Assembly: GCA_964564015.1 (NCBI GenBank) | Contig: CAZLZR010000013.1 | Location: 25,070 to 89,069, forward strand | Source: Acetivibrio sp964564015 | GTDB taxonomy: Bacteria; Bacillota; Clostridia; Acetivibrionales; Acetivibrionaceae | Reading direction: 5' to 3' | Length of the DNA stretch: 64,000 nt | Shown here: piece after piece, positions 63,158 to 64,000 of the stretch | How positions within the stretch are numbered: the stretch's first letter is position 1 | Layout of the letters: every line of letters begins with the position of its first letter | Made by a program: the position numbers and the translations under genes | Notes under the pieces: generated by a model | Database searches by the model: none | What the model was told of the DNA's origin: nothing | The model's input: only the letters and a program-made list of their open reading frames with translations

Positions 63158-63635
63158 TATAGAGCTCATAATGATCTTAACTCCGGCTGATAAAAATCTC
63201 TGACAATCTTATGACAATCTCTCGACAGCCATAAAACTTTACAAGACCAATATCAACCTTTGCTCGACTATCAGGAATCTCTTAGAAACCTGCTACAATC
63301 TTTCGACTGCAACAAATCTCCAGCGTTATAAATACTTCACAGGGACTACCACAACAGCAGGTAGGCTAATGTCAGTAAAAATAATGCCTGCGAAACCCCA
63401 GATAATCTTAGCTCGAATATCATATACCCCTTTCGACCATACTGCAATAACCTATGCTACTACAATATAGCCTTTCAGAACACATAATACTCTTCCCTCC
63501 GGCAAATAACAAGCCTTAGCGCAAACTAACATGCGAAACCTGATATTAACCTTTGGCCGACTATTATAAAGCCGACGCTGACCTTATAATAATCTTGGCT
63601 CGACCATCATGAACCCTACGCTATTATTATGAACC
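63158..63635. repeat. Degenerate array of about twenty units of about 21 bases
   Basis: Most of the 630-base gap between glpQ and tRNA-Lys divides into units of mostly 18-23 bases that end in AATCT, AACCT, AGCCT or ACCC and often begin T-N-GCTCGAC. Clear units are 63239-63259, 63260-63280, 63281-63301, 63409-63430, 63431-63453, 63553-63573, 63574-63595 and 63596-63617. The stretch 63320-63408 is less regular. The plus strand is C-rich and G-poor, unlike nearby DNA. No long frame on either strand uses it. Bases 63636-63751 hold nothing I recognise. Confidence 0.65.
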
Positions 63636-63751
63636 GAAATAAAAATTAAATTCATGGGAATGATTGGAAAAAATTGCTTTTTGCGCTGAGAGTTTGATCG
63701 TGATATGTGGCTTGAAATAGGATGGAAGATAAGGATATCTTTTGGATAAAT

Positions 63752-63788
63752 AAAAAACCGATGGAATCATGTAATCCCATCGGTTTTT
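63752..63788 (-). terminator. Terminator of tRNA-Lys
   Basis: On the reverse strand ACCGATGG-type arms (63756-63764 with 63777-63785) pair perfectly and are followed by a T run (63757-63752). Confidence 0.85.
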
Positions 63789-63790
63789 GT

Positions 63791-63866
63791 TGGTGCGCCA
63801 TCGGGGACTCGAACCCAGGGCCCACTGATTAAGAGTCAGTTGCTCTACCAACTGAGCTAATAGCGC
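63791..63866 (-). tRNA. tRNA-Lys (anticodon CUU), CCA encoded
   Basis: Read on the reverse strand it folds as 7-bp acceptor GCGCTAT/ATGGCGC with one G-U, D arm GCTC/GAGC, anticodon stem ACTGA/TCAGT with loop CTCTTAA (anticodon CTT), a 5-base variable loop GGGCC, T arm CTGGG-TTCGAGT-CCCCG, discriminator A and CCA: 76 bases in all. The T stem has a U-C mismatch at positions 50-64. Confidence 0.95.
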
Positions 63867-63889
63867 ATGTGTCTTCCGAACACTTATTT

Positions 63890-63918
63890 ATTATAAGAGC
63901 TAATCTCATTATTGTCAA
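63890..63918 (-). promoter_or_regulatory. Consensus sigma-A promoter of tRNA-Lys
   Basis: On the reverse strand TTGACA (63918-63913) and TATAAT (63895-63890) are perfect and 17 bases apart; transcription would start about 15-20 bases before the tRNA. Confidence 0.88.
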
Positions 63919-64000
63919 CACTAAATTTTATTTTTTTATAATAAAAATCCCGTCTTTAGAAGTTCGCACCATAAAACTTTAGTAGCAATTTTATAATTAA

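Noticed and set aside
63158..63635. CRISPR array
   Set aside because: There is no constant repeat; every unit differs and unit length is about 21, too short for repeat plus spacer, and no cas gene is near.
63627..63851. Reverse-strand open frame of 74 codons beginning inside tRNA-Lys
   Set aside because: Its first 20 or so residues are the translated tRNA, a well-known false gene; the rest is the terminator and AT-rich DNA.

Overview
This window looks like a chromosomal segment of a Gram-positive, cellulosome-producing, flagellated member of the Clostridia, most likely the Acetivibrio (Hungateiclostridium/Clostridium thermocellum) group. The reasons are low GC content, strong AGGAGG-type ribosome binding sites, frequent GTG/TTG starts, type I dockerin enzymes, an OlpC-like surface cohesin protein, an SLH-domain surface protein, and a Bacillus/Clostridium-type fla/che operon with FliY, CheC and CheD. 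Species cannot be fixed from sequence reading alone.

Region 1 (1-15.7 kb) concerns the cell surface and plant cell-wall breakdown. It holds the 3' part of an LtaS-like sulfatase, a stand-alone type II thioesterase, an OlpC-like protein (two copper-amine-oxidase-like repeats plus a cohesin), a small reverse-strand gene, a 1292-residue CBM6/SLH protein, cytidine deaminase (reverse), a membrane-anchored TPR protein, a GH9-dockerin cellulase, comM, and a GH8-dockerin enzyme resembling reducing-end xylose-releasing exo-oligoxylanase. A decayed copy of the comM 3' end lies just past the GH8 gene. The GH8 gene is therefore bracketed by direct repeats, which suggests it was inserted between comM and dprA.

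Region 2 (15.7-20.7 kb) holds dprA, topA and trmFO, the housekeeping block that in Bacillus leads through codV-clpQY-codY to flgB. Here those four genes are absent. A roughly 920-bp gap replaces them and holds an elaborate 255-nt inverted-repeat element with GGA-loop hairpins.

Region 3 (21.6-55.3 kb) is one long co-directional motility and chemotaxis operon: flgB-flgC-fliE-fliF-fliG-fliH-fliI-fliJ-ylxF-fliK-flgD-TIGR02530-flgE-flbD-fliL-fliM-fliY-cheY-fliO-fliP-fliQ-fliR-flhB-flhA-flhF-flhG-pilZ-cheB-cheA-cheW-cheC-cheD-hyp-sigD-fapA-hyp-swrB-like. It ends at a strong terminator near 55.3 kb. Gene order matches the Bacillus fla/che operon closely, but motAB, flagellin and csrA are not present. 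Several gaps inside the operon carry terminators, palindromes or competing helices, so expression is probably tuned within the operon.

Region 4 (55.3-64 kb) is a set of small units: an MltG/YceG-like anchored protein with a KQED minisatellite, a DUF4097-type lipoprotein, a CapA-like phosphoesterase, a DEDDh exonuclease (reverse), oadB-oadG sodium-pump subunits without an alpha subunit (reverse), mgtE and a glycerophosphodiester phosphodiesterase. After these comes a striking noncoding array of degenerate units of about 21 nt, then a reverse-strand tRNA-Lys(CUU) with a consensus promoter and terminator.
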